This document shows, in pieces, positions 1 to 12,007 of a DNA stretch of 64,000 nt. Each line of letters begins with the position of its first letter. The first letter of the stretch is position 1. The stretch lies in NCBI GenBank assembly GCA_945910005.1, contig OX246746.1, positions 34,310,686 through 34,374,685 on the forward strand. The letters run 5' to 3'. Made by a program: the position numbers and the translations under genes. The notes beneath the pieces were generated by a model. It was given only the letters and a program-made list of their open reading frames with translations, ran no database searches and had not been told where the DNA came from. The DNA comes from Isoperla grammatica (Eukaryota; Arthropoda; Insecta; Plecoptera; Perlodidae).

Positions 1-59
1 CCTCCCGAATTAGAGTCCCGCGTGTAGGCTAATTTACGAGCCTCCTCTACAAATCCTTC

Positions 60-150
60 AGTCAGGATTGCATATGAATGGTATCGAACTGGCGCCCTCC
101 GGAATTAGAGGCTCGTGTGCTATACCCGCTAAGCCATCTCTGTCGGTAAA
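60..150 (-). repeat. tRNA-like SINE head
   Basis: On the minus strand this stretch reads like the 5' head of a tRNA-derived SINE: GACAGAG followed by TGGCTTAGCGG, a good A box, and about 45 bases later AGTTCGATACC, a good B box. A second partial copy of the central part (CTCTAATTC context) lies at about 1-45, so the head may be duplicated or two elements abut at the window edge. I do not see a clean cloverleaf with a normal anticodon loop, so I do not call a functional tRNA gene. Confidence 0.5.
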
Positions 151-420
151 ACGCTGACAGATGATGAATCAAATTGCAAAATGTCGAGGTCCAAAGTAGA
201 CTAAGACGTTTTCTCATGAATATGATAAAACACAATTATATTTGTCTATTGCCACTCATTACCAGATTTGCGACTTCTTTGACGAGAGTGAGAAAGAGAA
301 CGCTATACAATGCAGTATGCGGTCGCTCAGTTTGAATAGCGGCTGGTGGCGAGCGGGTGAGATGACAAATAAGATAATAGTGTTCGGACGAAGGGTGAAG
401 GGTAGTCGTCTGACTCGTTT

Positions 421-1545
421 CAAGAAACGAACCGTAAAAATAGGCTTGACCCGGAACTAAATGGTACAGAATTTTTTTTGATCAGAAGTTGTTACTTATG
501 TATACCTACATGCGCATAAGAAACTTTACCGCTGTCCGACACCCCTAATTAGCGGAATTAATTAAAATGTTAAAACTAATTAATGCTTATATTATGGTTG
601 TTTTTGAAGATTTTTCAGAATTTAGATTTTTACCACATCGCACAACTCTTTTTGTAATTAAAAAAAATTACTTACATCAATATAAATATTTCGGTAGTCA
701 TTAATTAATTACCATTAATTATAATAACTATTTCAATTAAATGCTTCCCGTGTAAAATTGGTACAACTGAATATTGTTTTGACGGTTGTAAATATAATAA
801 TAATAACATATATAAATTGTGTAGAAACTTTACTGCAATCAAAAAACTATTTAAAGGCTAAATCAGCTAATTAATAATTAATTATTACATTTATAACTTA
901 CATACGTACATATTAGAACATAGGCAATATGGGTATCAAAAGAAAGCTGCTGATACGTTGATTTTAATGCTGGTACTCTCAGGGTCATTCAAACAAATTT
1001 CTGAACTTTTTCTAGGGAGGGTAGAAGAGGATTGATTAATGGGGTTTAACGTCTCATATTTATGCAACTATGGCTAATCGAGACGATGAGCGGGTGATTA
1101 TGAAGATGAGAAAGATGAAGAAAAAAAGCCACATCCGAATCAGATCCTTTGTACGTCGCGTGGGTCATCATACGGGAGTCCAGCAAGGGAGGGCAGGGCC
1201 AAGTGGGGAGGAGAAATATTCAGTGGGACAGTGGGGGGAAAGGGACAGGGTCTCCTTTTGTCGCCTCTTACGACTAGCAGAGTCACTCTGGGCCTATTCT
1301 TCCCCGGGCCCAGACGGGCTCTAGGGGGGTAGAAAGAAGGGGGGGGGGGGGGTGGATTAATAAAAAAAAAATATTATCAAACGTATCAAACAAAAGCTAT
1401 TAATACGTTGTTATTAGTAAAAATACTTTTAGAATGATAAAAGACAATGTACCCTAGTGCTTGGTTAATAGCGGGAGGGGGGGGGGGGGGGGGGGGGGGC
1501 GGTAAAAAGTGTTCTCATAACCCAATTTTGCGTCTGATTTTTGAC
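421..1545 (+). repeat. Left inverted arm of the long-TIR element
   Basis: This arm is collinear with the reverse complement of 3945-4743, apart from a SINE at 1032-1320. Both arms carry two homopolymer tracts at equivalent places: G runs near 1340 and 1478-1499 on the left, C runs near 4138 and 3998 on the right. The tracts therefore predate or co-evolved with the element. Confidence 0.7.
1032..1320 (-). mobile_element. SINE copy 1 (type I head)
   Basis: The copy reads on the minus strand from a head with CCCGTCTGGGC and the GTCGTAAGAGGCGAC core to a tail ending in GAGACGTTAAACCCCATTAATC. It interrupts the left arm of the long-TIR element. Similar purine-rich flanks (CTAGGGAGGGTAGAAGAGGA at 1012-1031 and CTAGGGGGGTAGAAAGAAGG at 1321-1340) look like a diverged target-site duplication. 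The same family occurs at 2368, 8593 and 34212, and with a different head at 13510. Confidence 0.75.
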
Positions 1546-2308
1546 AATATTTGATTGTACTTCTTAGATATGAGGTCCGATTACTCTGATACAAAACTCC
1601 AGGCTCAACTATCCGAATGTAACAAAATGGGTAGTGTCATTACCGCGCATAGTTTCTTTTACTAAGTACATAATCAATGGTCATTAATAAACCGTAATAT
1701 GCAAAGATTTTGTCCTTGTAACCAAACAAAGTTTTAGTTCTTGATAATTATGACTACTTGTCGAACACAGTGATCGCAAATATTATTGCAAAGGATTATA
1801 AACTTAACTCAATTCCTATGTAAACAAGATTTGTAAGATTGATTCTGTCACCTCTTGTCAGTGTCACCACATAAAAATTTAAAACCGCGAACGTTGATGG
1901 AGATGCAATCGAAGTTGATCCTTTGCTGCATTTACAACGACTCTCGAGCGCCGGAGAGTCATCAGAGGATGATTTAGCAATAGCTAATTTAGTTTTTTAA
2001 GAGTTGCATTATGATATAATATGTAAACGTTAATTTTTTTTACGTAGGCATTTGTATTAACTTTCAAATTAAGCACACTACCACAAGATGTATTTGACTA
2101 TTCGGGCATTCCAAGGTATAAGCTGAAAATTCTGCTCCTGGGGATAATATGTTTGCAAATACACGAAGAAAATGGTATAGAAATAATATGAAAGTGAAAG
2201 AATATGAAATAAGTAACACTGTTACAAGCAAGTCTTGCTTTGAGATTGATGAAGGGCATTTTGATGCATCACATACCTTATAAAGGTCTAGAGACAAAAC
2301 ATTTGAAG

Positions 2309-2736
2309 AGTGATTGATTGATTACTGGGGCTTAACGTCTCATATTTATGCAACGATGGCTAATCGATTGATTGATTGATTAATGGGGCTTAACGTCTCA
2401 TATTTATGCAACTATGGCTAATCGAGACGATGAGCGGGTGATAATGAAGATGAGAAAGATGATGATGAAGAATAAAGCCACATCCGAATCAGATCCATTG
2501 CTCGTCGCGTGGGTCGTCATACGGGAGTCCAGCAAGGGAGGGCAGGGCCAAGTGGGAGGAGAAATCTTCAGTGGGACAGTGGGGGGGGAAAGGGACAGGG
2601 TCTCCTTCTGTCGCCTCTTACGACTAGCAGAGTCACTCTGGGCCTATTCTACCCCGGGCCGAGACGGGTCATGGCTAATCGAGACGATGAGCGGGTGATA
2701 ATGAAGATGAGAAAGATGATAATGATAATGATGATA
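2309..2736 (-). mobile_element. SINE remnant A split by SINE B
   Basis: The tail part (2309-2367) and a short piece of the body (2683 to about 2736) of one SINE are separated by a second SINE of the same family. The continuation after the insert (GACGATGAGCGGGTGATAAT) is exactly what should follow GGCTAATCGA in the uninterrupted SINE, so the break is direct evidence of nesting. Confidence 0.75.
2368..2670 (-). mobile_element. SINE copy B inserted into SINE A
   Basis: This 303-bp copy has perfect 12-bp target-site duplications ATGGCTAATCGA at 2356-2367 and 2671-2682. The tail carries (AATC)n on the minus strand. The perfect duplication suggests a relatively recent insertion. Confidence 0.85.
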
Positions 2737-3129
2737 AGATGATAATGAGTTGTGTAGTATGTGGAGTACATCAAAAGCAAATATCATAACTACTGAAGTA
2801 TTTGATGGCTACGATAATGGATCATCAAATAAACACATCACACATTAATTTTCAAACAACAACGTATACAGGCATTCAGAACGGATGCACCTTCTTGCAG
2901 TTGCATCGTAAGTTAGAGCAGTCCACTTTACAATTACATCATAGAATTTAAAAAAATATGTACTGAGGCTGGTGGCTTGTCAGTTGGTACAGAAATTTTT
3001 TTTTTAAGAGTTGTTACAAAGCTAAACTTGTACTTGATGATACTAATGGGGTGGGGAGATGCTGACAATGTAGGTTTTTAAGTCTCATGCTGAATACTGT
3101 GTTAGCAGTTCTTAATTTATGTGTAAACT

Positions 3130-3840
3130 TCTCTCTTATCATTTTACAACATGCCGATTGCTTTTCCACTGCACTCAACAATCTTTGTGTCAGGAGATGT
3201 GGGATTGTTCGAAATATATTAATTAAAAAAAATCTTATGCAAATGTCTTGAATGGCAAAGCTTAACCTATTCTAAACATTCTTGAAGTAGTGTCACATCC
3301 ACTTATTACGCGAATGAAGGGAAAAAAGAACCCAATTCTTGATCCTAGCTTGGTTGTTGTGTATAACGCATATTCCATATTTTCTGTTTGCTGGCACCAG
3401 CTTTCAACTCTGATTCAATGATGAAATCATAAACAGGATTTTCGTGATTAAAATGCATACAATTACTGGCAACTCTGTAAAATCATCAGTGAGGGTGCTG
3501 TTCTCTGGTTAGTCGACTCTATTGCAATTAACACATCGGCGTCGTCTTGTGCTTAAAGTACTGTGATGTTATTGGCTTCAAGTCTCGTCGTAAAAGGCTT
3601 AGTGAATCTTCATTTCTTAATCGGATTGAGAGTTGTTCTATGTTCTATATTGACTGACATTGATATGTTTGACTCCTTCTGGATTGTAGTTCATCTGTTA
3701 CCACCATTCCATTTAAAAAATGTGATGTCCTTAGGAGATGGCTCATTGTCGTAGCTATCAAATGCTACAGTGGTCTTATGACATTTGATTCTGATGTGCT
3801 CCACATGATTATATATTACATATAGGTTTTTATAAGATTT
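3130..3840 (-). pseudogene. Decayed coding remnant with GCDTTSR-type motif
   Basis: Minus-strand frames, broken by stops and shifts, hold pieces that resemble a protein family common in invertebrate genomes and usually left uncharacterised. The pieces are an SGCDTTSRMFRIG-like segment near 3280-3330, a DDADVLIAIES-like segment near 3510-3550 and an FDSYDNEPSPKDIT-like segment near 3735-3775. A plus-strand FDGYDNGSSNKHITH-like piece at about 2795-2850 suggests further rearranged fragments. These lie inside the long-TIR element and may be relics of its cargo or of an unrelated insert. The family is recognised from memory only. Confidence 0.35.
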
Positions 3841-3944
3841 CTCTAGAGTAGTCTAGACGAATATAACTTATACGATGCAGTTAATGCTATGTATCAATCA
3901 CAAAACAATTGTGTTAAACATATTAACATCCATGGCTCAATGAG

Positions 3945-4743
3945 TGTCAAATCAGACACAAAATTGACTTATGAGGACGCTTTTTACCCCTCCCCCCCCC
4001 CCCTAATCCTTTTTAGCCAAACACTTGGATATATTGTCTTTTATCACGTGAAAAGTTTTTTACTATTAACGTCGTATTAATATCTTTCGTTTGATACGTT
4101 TGACGTTATTAATTATTAAACCCTGTCCCCCTTCTCCCCCCCCCCCCCCCCCTAAAAGACTTTGGAAATTTGCTTGCATGACCCTGAGAGTATCGGTACT
4201 AAAATCAACGTATCAGCAGCTTTCTTTTGATACCCATATTGCCTATGTTCAAATATGTACCTATATAAGTTTTGAATGTAATAATTAACTAACTATTAAT
4301 TATGCTAATTTGTCATACAAATAATATTTTCATTGCGGTAAAGTTTCTACACAAGTTTTGTTTGTTGTTAGTCTTATATTTGAAACTGACAAAACAATAT
4401 TTAATCGCACCAATTTTACACGGGAAGCATTTAATTGAAATTGCTATTATAATTAATAGCAATTAATTAATGGCTACCGGGATATTTATATTGATGTGAG
4501 TAATTTTTTTAAATTACCGAATAGGTTGTTTGATACGGTAAAAATATAGATTCTGAAAAATCTTAAAAAATAACCATACTATGAGCATTAATTAGTTTTA
4601 ACATTTTAATTAATTACGCTAATTAGGGGTGTCGGACAGCAGTAAAGTGTCTTATGTGCATGTAGGTACACCTAAGTAACAACTTATGATCAAAACAAAT
4701 TCTGTACCAATTAGTTCCGGGTCAAACTGTTCGTTGCTTGGAC
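3945..4743 (-). repeat. Right inverted arm of the long-TIR element
   Basis: This is the inverted partner of 421-1545. Similarity is lost inward of about 3945, where the plus strand reads on into unique sequence, which marks the inner end of the arm. Confidence 0.7.
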
Positions 4744-7700
4744 TGCTGTCGAAGAGAGAACGAGTTGTGACCCGAGCTAATTTGTGATCGTCGGCATTAT
4801 TTGTATACACATTTTTTTAGAGTGAATTGTTTCACGGCGTAGGCGAATACATAATGAGTGTATGAGTGCATGGTCCCCGAGATTGTCGACGGTAAGGTGC
4901 CGCGCTATGCAGATTAGTGAGCCGGCGTGTGTCAACAGGCATCGAAGAATGGGCGGCAAAATGTGCACTCATAACGTAATGGTTATGCATGCTCCAACGT
5001 CGTCATTATTAGGGATAGGATACGGTATGAATATGATATACAACAAAAACCCGTATAGATAATCGCAATAAGTAGCACGAATATCACAATATAATGCGAT
5101 AATATTGCAAGACTTTATTGTCATGGCAATATGATATTTATTATTTTTGTGGTACAATCACAGGTAATGACATATGATCGAGATCTCTGATATCATGTAT
5201 GCTTGCTCTAGCGTAGCCGTCCATCCCCGCCAAGCTTCCATGAAGCCCTGAACATCACGCGCTATTTTTTAAAACCACTACCGTGCGACGATATCACTAC
5301 CGATAATGACGATATTTAGTGTTACATCATATCGTCTCGTATGGTACCTCATATCGTTATCGTGCCGATGTACGATTATCCTCCGCTTCTATAATCAATA
5401 TTGTATTTTATGTATACGTCACAAAGTCTGATGAATGATTATGTTTATGAGTATGCGGTTATGTTTTCAGAATAAGTGCTAGATTAGTTTTTTAAATAAT
5501 TGACCTAGAAAGTGGGGGGAGGGCCAGTTCACGCTGCCCCCCCCCCCCCCCACATGAGCACTAATTCCGAAATTTTGCCAGGAATTAGGGCTCAATTAAT
5601 GCTATAGCTACACCAATTTTCAGAATTATAAACCCCATCTTCATATAGAAAGCGTTTTCTCGTCCTCGCCCCTGCCCCAACCCCCAACCCGCCCCAATCG
5701 CTGAAAAACATTCTTATGACGCCCTGTCCGGGAGTGGGAAAGACGCATGATCTAAGGATATTCATATTTCTTCCTTGTCCACTAAGAAATATAATCCTAC
5801 CATGGGTAGACTATGCACAAAGATGACATTGATATTGGTCCTAAAAGTTGGCGATCCATTGTTGGCACTTGAGGGAATATGCGTCATCTTTTTTTACCAT
5901 TTTACTAGATTAGGATTAACTTCCTGAATACAAAAATATTTTATTTCGATGACATAGACAAAAGTTTCATTTATAAAAACGAGCTGAAAGTTTCACACAT
6001 ATTTATGGCGGGAAAAACGTGGCATACGTCACTTTCCCTGTATCAGCAATCAACCAATCATATAATGATAAATAAAATAACGCTTATTTGGAAATTATCA
6101 TATCCAAAATCATATTAAATCGAATGAATGTCTAGTATGCCTAATAATTAATTTTGAAGCCCAATTACTATAAACACAATAATACCAAAACTATTTCCAT
6201 AGAATAGCAGTAAATATTGGGTGTTGTTATTCATATAAAGCAGACTTGACAACGGCTTGAGTAAAAATGTTGACAAGGTTAGTTGACAAACTTTGAAAAT
6301 TTGATTGTTTCGTCTAGGAGGCGGTGGAAAAGTCCAAGGAGGCTATATGCAAAGTCATTCATATAAGCAGTGATTTACAAGGATTGTGACGTCACATACC
6401 GTTTAAAAATAATAGTGCGGGAAACAGATAATGAAAATCTTTGAACATTTATAGAAGTATGAGTAAATTTTAAAACTTTTAAATTAGGTTTCTGATGTCT
6501 TCAGATGAATAACAATATATTCCACGTACTTTCAGAGCTGTAGAAAATCGGGTTTTACTTAGTGAAAAACGACAAACCGAATTCGATGTCGGGGTTATAA
6601 AATAAGTGATACCGAAACTTTCCAACATCAGCTACCCAACGGCCACAGTACATTTTCTTGACTAAGTATGGCATAGAGGTGGGCGCGTGAGTAATTTTCC
6701 ACTCACGCACATTCTCGCACGAACAATTTTCTGTTTATATATCTCACGCACGATCACGTAGCATTTTGTAAGTTTACATCCCTACTCGATGGATTTCGCT
6801 CGCTGGCATTGTTTATGTTGTATACAAGGGAACTATTTTGTAAATTGTTAGGCGACACTAGCCCTTGCCAGCGTAGTAGCTGTAATCAGGGGCTTGGGAA
6901 CGGGGGGGGGGACTCCCACCCACTGGCTGGCTCGACTGGACTGGGGGGCACTCGACTGGGGGGCAAGCCAGATACCTGCAATCCATATTCTAAATCGTGC
7001 TCAGTTAATAAACAGCAAATTAGCCTACCTATCAACAGCTACCTTACTCCCCAACTTTCCAAACCCTAAAACTCTTCGGTGTTCCATTTTTTTTCTGGTT
7101 TTTGCACTATACAAACGACAGTTAGTTATTTCAGTATTATATTTAGTGCGATATTTTTTCTGTAACGCCCAGAAATCACTCAAGAACCCCTGAATTTAAA
7201 AATGTTCTCCTGCGGCGCTGTGGTTGGGGGGCTCGCCCCCCAAACCCCCGTGCGTGCTATTTTTGCCTGAAGTCACTTGTCACGCCGGCTTCATTTTGAA
7301 TTACGCCAATCCTATCTGACTCCCCCACTGCAAAAATATTTTCTACGCACCTGGCTGTAGTCGAATGTAGGCGTTCTACTAAACCGCAGCTATAGGTTTG
7401 AATCTTGGTTTGGGCATGGATAAAATGTAGTATTCTTTATCTTATATACTACTCTATCCACTCAACGTCTCGATTGGCATATTGCCAAGATGTAAGATGA
7501 GACGTAACGTATCGCCAGAATGAAAATGCCATCGTAATTTATCTGATTGACAATCGACAATTATTTCCCGACTGAAAACACGTGTCTTCTCTGTTGGGAT
7601 GACAGGAAATGTTTTGACACTCTTGGACAGACAAACCAGTCTTCCGCCAGACGGTCGAGACTCGAGAGTAGCCGGACTCTATTGTAAACAATCGCTTACT

Positions 7701-8178
7701 CTCTTCGCCTCGCTACCTGTCTCTTTCTTTCCCTTCTCCACCCTTAGTTCGCGGTTACTTCAACACCATGCAGGTCGCATAGCGCTAGTGTACAGTAACG
7801 ACAGACGCAGGAGGCGAGCGCGCTCCGTTTAAATGTTTGTTTTGTTTTTATTTTATTGTATACGTTCAACCAATTGGAAAATTTTGAAACTTCGTCACGG
7901 CCACCAAAATATAAATATACACTTGTGTTTAAAAAAATCGGAATATTTAGATGAAAAATAGTGAAAAAGTTATGTAAAAACTAAATTTTCGCATGATTAC
8001 AACATAAGACTCCCTAGAAATTAAACAAAATTGTAATTTTTTTTTCCATTACACATAAAGACAATTATGTTTTCAAGGACTCAACGGAGTTTGGTAAAGG
8101 TGGCGCTGAGAAAAGATTGCTTAAAAAAAGGTTTTCGTAGAGCATGCATTCACGCTCGAGCCGTGCCCGCACAGCCTT
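4744..8178. other. Noncoding stretch without recognisable genes
   Basis: I see no convincing open frame. There is an AT-rich segment with many GATAT and CGATAT motifs at about 4970-5400, which resembles the interior of hAT-like MITEs elsewhere in the window. There is a poly-C run near 5540, a small possible TIR pair (GAGGTGGGC near 6676, ACATCCCTA near 6777) and a GC-rich hairpin around 7225-7250. Confidence 0.5.
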
Positions 8179-8335
8179 AACGCCAATCGTCAAAGTTGGA
8201 ATGAGTTGAACTTTGACGTTGACGGTTCAAGTTGACGGTTGGCGCATTTCTGCAATCGTGAATGCTTCCATATGAATATACAGGTTTATCAAGGTGTTGA
8301 AGTTGAAGTTAGCGTTGACACCAATCGTACACTAG
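8179..8335 (+). repeat. Dispersed direct repeat, copy 1
   Basis: About 150 bp rich in TTGACG/GTTGAAGTT motifs, ending CCAATCGTACACTAG. A close copy lies at 9471-9605 in the same orientation, the main difference being an extra 20 or so bases around CATATGAATA in this copy. CCAATCGT-type motifs at both ends suggest a small repeat unit. Confidence 0.65.
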
Positions 8336-8592
8336 ACTTTACACGTAGCATTTCCTAGCTTGACGTGGCAATCAGCTGATTACAAATACTTCCGAGTTTT
8401 CATATATCACACGCGCTAGCGTTTAGAGGCACCCTAAAGAGCACCATAAATTATTTAGCTGTAGCCGTAGCCTAAAATGAACAGATGAATAACTTTTGAA
8501 ATTAACAATGAAAATAAATTCCCCCCCCCCCCCCCCCCGCCGATTGAACGTTTAAACGAGATATCAGATGCCCACCCCTATCGTCAACTTGA

Positions 8593-8899
8593 TTGATGAT
8601 TGATTGATTAATGGGGCTTAACGTCTCATATTTATGCAACGATGGCTAATCGAGACGATGAGCGGGTGATAATGAAAATGAGAAAGATGGTGATGAAGAA
8701 TAAAGCCACATCCGAATCAGATCCATTGTACGTCGCGTGGGTCGTCATACGGGAGTCCAGCAAGGGAGGGCAGGGCCAAGTGGAAGGAGAAATATTCAAT
8801 GGGACAGTGGGGGGGGGGAAGAGACAGGGTCTCCTTTTGTCGCCTCTTACGACTAGCAGAGTCACTCTGGGCCTATTCTTCCCCGGGCCCAGACGGGTC
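8593..8899 (-). mobile_element. SINE copy 3 (type I head)
   Basis: Minus-strand SINE of the same family, with perfect 13-bp target-site duplications ATCGTCAACTTGA at 8580-8592 and 8900-8912. The body is about 307 bp. The head ends in the GTCGTAAGAGGCGAC/CCCGGG module and the tail in an (AATC)n run. Confidence 0.85.
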
Positions 8900-9470
8900 A
8901 TCGTCAACTTGAATCGTCAACCTTGCTAACTAACGTTTTTGATTCACGATTCGACTTCAAACTGAAGTTGCATCGGTACTAATCAGCCGTAATATTATAA
9001 GCATGGATAATAACTGTTCACGCGTCCTATGGTACTCCAAACTACATTCAATAACCACGTTCCATTATAATGAGTGAAAAATACCAATAAACAACTTATT
9101 CACTTTTCATTTGAGACAGTCTTTATTATTAAAAAATCTCAGCCGGTGCTGCGGTCTAGTGACGCCCGCCATTAGAGAAATTTATGTAAACAACTGTAGC
9201 CTAGGCCGATTGTATCACTACGACTGCCGTATTACTAGGCCGATACATTTAAATTCACATTGAAAACAGAACTAGATATTGGCGTAGGCCTAGGCTATAC
9301 CTTGTAGGGTTCCTATAGTGTATAGAGACATTCCTAGAGAGAAATAGGGCATTCTAGGTTGTTTCTTGTGTTGTGAAAGCCGCTTTTGTGCAACTGTGTA
9401 GGTTTATGTTTGTTTTAATTTGAGCCAACTCTTTGGTGACATGTGAATGCGCATGCGCGAGCGTCACACG

Positions 9471-9605
9471 TTAATGCCAGTCGTCAAAAGTTGAAATTAG
9501 TAACTTTGACGTTGACGGTTGAAGTTAACGGTTGACGCATTTCTGCAATCGTGAATTGATCAAGGTGTTAAAGTTGAAGTTAGCGTTGACGCCAATCGTA
9601 CACTA
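9471..9605 (+). repeat. Dispersed direct repeat, copy 2
   Basis: Second copy of the repeat at 8179-8335. The shared core runs from GTCGTCAAA through TTTCTGCAATCGTGAAT to CCAATCGTACACTAG. Confidence 0.65.
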
Positions 9606-9714
9606 GCAAAACGGTTAACAAGTACGCTGGGAGTAGTTATCGTAAACGTCGAACGAAGCCAAATTTGCAGTTTCGACCAAAGTTCAATGACCTATAACTT
9701 GAGAACGGTTCACT

Positions 9715-10147
9715 CAGGGGCGTAACCAGGGTACTAATATTACCCGGGTAAGATACTCAAGACAAGACTGAAACCGACTGAAACGAAGCGAAAATGAGCA
9801 AAATAACGGTCGTCAACCCCATACTTGCAAGTGAATGCCTGTATTTCCAGGAATCAAGATTGTTTGTGATGAATAGCATGCACTGACCATTCCGACCCCT
9901 ACAACCCCCCCCCCCCCCCCCACTAACCCCGCCGCCAGAATGACACCAGCACACCACGTGCGATCCTTTACCTTTGGGCATCAACCCTTCGCTTTTGAGT
10001 TGTCGAGAACGAGAACAAACACAAAGTCTGCATTTATGCGGTTGGTCCTAGTGGAATTGTAATAGCTGTAGGCATGCAAGGAACTTATACTTAGGGAATT
10101 TTTACCCGGGTATCTACCCGGGTTACCGATGCCTAGTTACGCGCCTG
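9715..10147. mobile_element. hAT-type nonautonomous element, 433 bp
   Basis: The ends are CAGGGGCGTAACCAGG and the inverse of CAGGCGCGTAACTAGG. They are flanked by perfect 8-bp duplications GGTTCACT at 9707-9714 and 10148-10155. The 8-bp duplication and CAGNGGCG-type ends are hallmarks of the hAT superfamily. There is no transposase frame inside. A poly-C tract sits near 9905. Confidence 0.85.
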
Positions 10148-10572
10148 GGTTCACTGGTTTTGTGCTCAGGGCTTAGCCAGCAATCACCAATAAAAATACA
10201 ATTAAAAAATCCATGAGCAACCACTTTTATTTAAATTGTATGTTTCCGCCCGGAATGACCCATTACATTAGTTATAAGTAGAGGTGTTTGTTTTTCATTA
10301 ACAGAACAGTAATAAAGCAAAATCATAAACCATTGCTTCTACTGTATTGAAAAAAGCCCCAAAAACCCTAAGATGTTCATGAGTTGGGGTATGGGTTTGA
10401 AATCTGTCCGCGAAATACAGTTGAAATGTACGTAAACTGCGAAATTTCTACTTATTTGCAAAATAAGGGCGAATTTATCTTGATTGGGCAAAACGATGCT
10501 GTATGTATCTTAGCTTATGTACACTGATTTGAAGATGAATAAAGACGCATTGTATTGTATTATTGTATTGTA

Positions 10573-11893
10573 TATTATGAATGCGGCCGATTATCGTTAA
10601 TCGATATGAATCGATTTAATAGTTCCAATAGTGCTAATCGTATGATTTAATTTAATACGTGAAATTGCGATTTTTCTGTTGATCCTTTTAATTATAATTT
10701 GAAATTCGGTGCCTAGTTGCGGCTAGTAAGAGGCTATTCAGAAAATGGACTGATTGACGTAAATTTCCGACCTAGCGGTCGCGATCACCCTGCTCTAGAG
10801 CAAATTACGACCCGCTTAATATCAGTGGCGAAGCGTCCTATGAGACAAAGAGACGTTGTCTACCCTGTATACAAATTTAATTAATAACATTAATACACTT
10901 GTGCACAAGCTTATGCTTTCTTTCCTAGATTTTCTTGCCTTCCGTGGCTCCCGCGAACGTTTGAATTTAGTTGACGGCGAAGGACTCGGCATTCGGCAAC
11001 ACTCTTGCACCATCTACCGTTGTCCCTTGAAGTTGAATGATTTAAACGTGTGGAGACAAACAGTCTTTTTGTCTCTTTCGCGCATGATCAGAACGCTATT
11101 TTCGTCCGTTGTTCGAGAATATTTGAGACTTGTCTCACACACCAACTCTGAGCTGTGAACGCGGGCACAGGCCTGACACTCGTTTCATAACACAATGGGA
11201 CTTGGAAATTTAAAGGAACGGCCGTAACCGCATTCAGTAATAAACCTTCACGGTCTGCTTTTGTAAAATGTGATGACCCAACCCAACCCCATGTGTCTTG
11301 TCTTCACATTTTTATGTTTGAGGGTAAAACGATGGATACTTCAGTAACCAGTTCAAGGCAATCCTTTGACAATACAAGGTGCGTGCGTCGTGGACTGTGT
11401 GCAACACAGTACAGTAGTGCAGAGCAAAAGTGTACAATGTCCAAATAGCGTGTGATTTCTACCCTTATTTTTTAAAATATTATTGTGTAAACTGTCAGTG
11501 ACTAAGGATGTGTTCCGCCGAAAGTGATATTGTTGATTCTCGCCCTGGGCGATTCACGAATGTACGTTTTGCGCCCCCCCCCCTCTCTCATCACCAACTG
11601 TTTTTATTCTAAATTGCGAAATATTTCACTGACAAAATTATCTATGTCTACCCTAATTTCTAGGCCACGCTTCGCCACTGCTTAATATTAACACTCAGTC
11701 AAAGTAGGGAACAAAACGTGCTATGCGTTCCACACTTTTGCGGAAAAAACGGAGATTTAATCGCAATTTTTCGTAAAAAGGCTGATCATTATGAATTTAT
11801 ACCTCCACGATTAGCCTACATCGCGTTTAATCGTAACGTTTTTTTTTGTCTTATGATAATCGATTTTAATTTTTAAATCGTACCGCATCCCTA
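10573..11893. mobile_element. Outer hAT-like element hosting another
   Basis: The left end GAATGCGGCCGATTATCG and the inverse of the right end (GGATGCGGTACGATT) resemble each other, and both edges are followed inward by CGATTAATCG-type sequence. It is interrupted by the hAT element at 10823-11680. I did not find a clear duplication at its outer edges. Confidence 0.45.
10823..11680. mobile_element. hAT-type nonautonomous element, 858 bp
   Basis: Terminal inverted repeats CAGTGGCGAAGCGT are flanked by perfect 8-bp duplications CTTAATAT at 10815-10822 and 11681-11688. The interior has short open frames on both strands that I do not recognise. It is nested in the element at 10573-11893. Confidence 0.85.
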
Positions 11894-12007
11894 CTTTCTA
11901 TTAGTAATTTTCAAGAAATCTTTAGAAGTATTAGTAGTTGTGTCAACAAACTTCCAGGTAAATTTGAATTAATTCACCCGAGTGTGCTTCGTCGCTCGAA
12001 CCATTTC

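Larger units (their letters stand above)
421..4743. mobile_element. 4.3-kb DNA element with very long inverted arms
   Basis: The left arm (about 421-1545) and right arm (about 3945-4743) are inverted copies of each other. TTGACCCGGAACTA at 449 is matched on the opposite strand near 4720, CTAATTAGGGGTGTCGGACA reads on plus near 4618 and its complement near 540, and CATAGGCAATATGGGTATCA at 920 is mirrored near 4237. The arms are about 0.8 kb once a SINE in the left arm is removed. The middle holds decayed coding traces and nested SINEs. I could not fix the outermost bases or a target-site duplication, so the superfamily is unassigned. It is probably an old foldback-type or long-TIR transposon. 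Confidence 0.7.

Noticed and set aside
60..150. A functional tRNA gene
   Set aside because: A and B boxes are present but no sound anticodon stem-loop or acceptor pairing is seen, so it is called a tRNA-derived SINE head.
8642..8929. Open frame starting MANRDDERVIMK, recurring at 1070, 2414 and 34254
   Set aside because: Each is the antisense reading of a SINE copy; the recurrence reflects the repeat and not a gene family.
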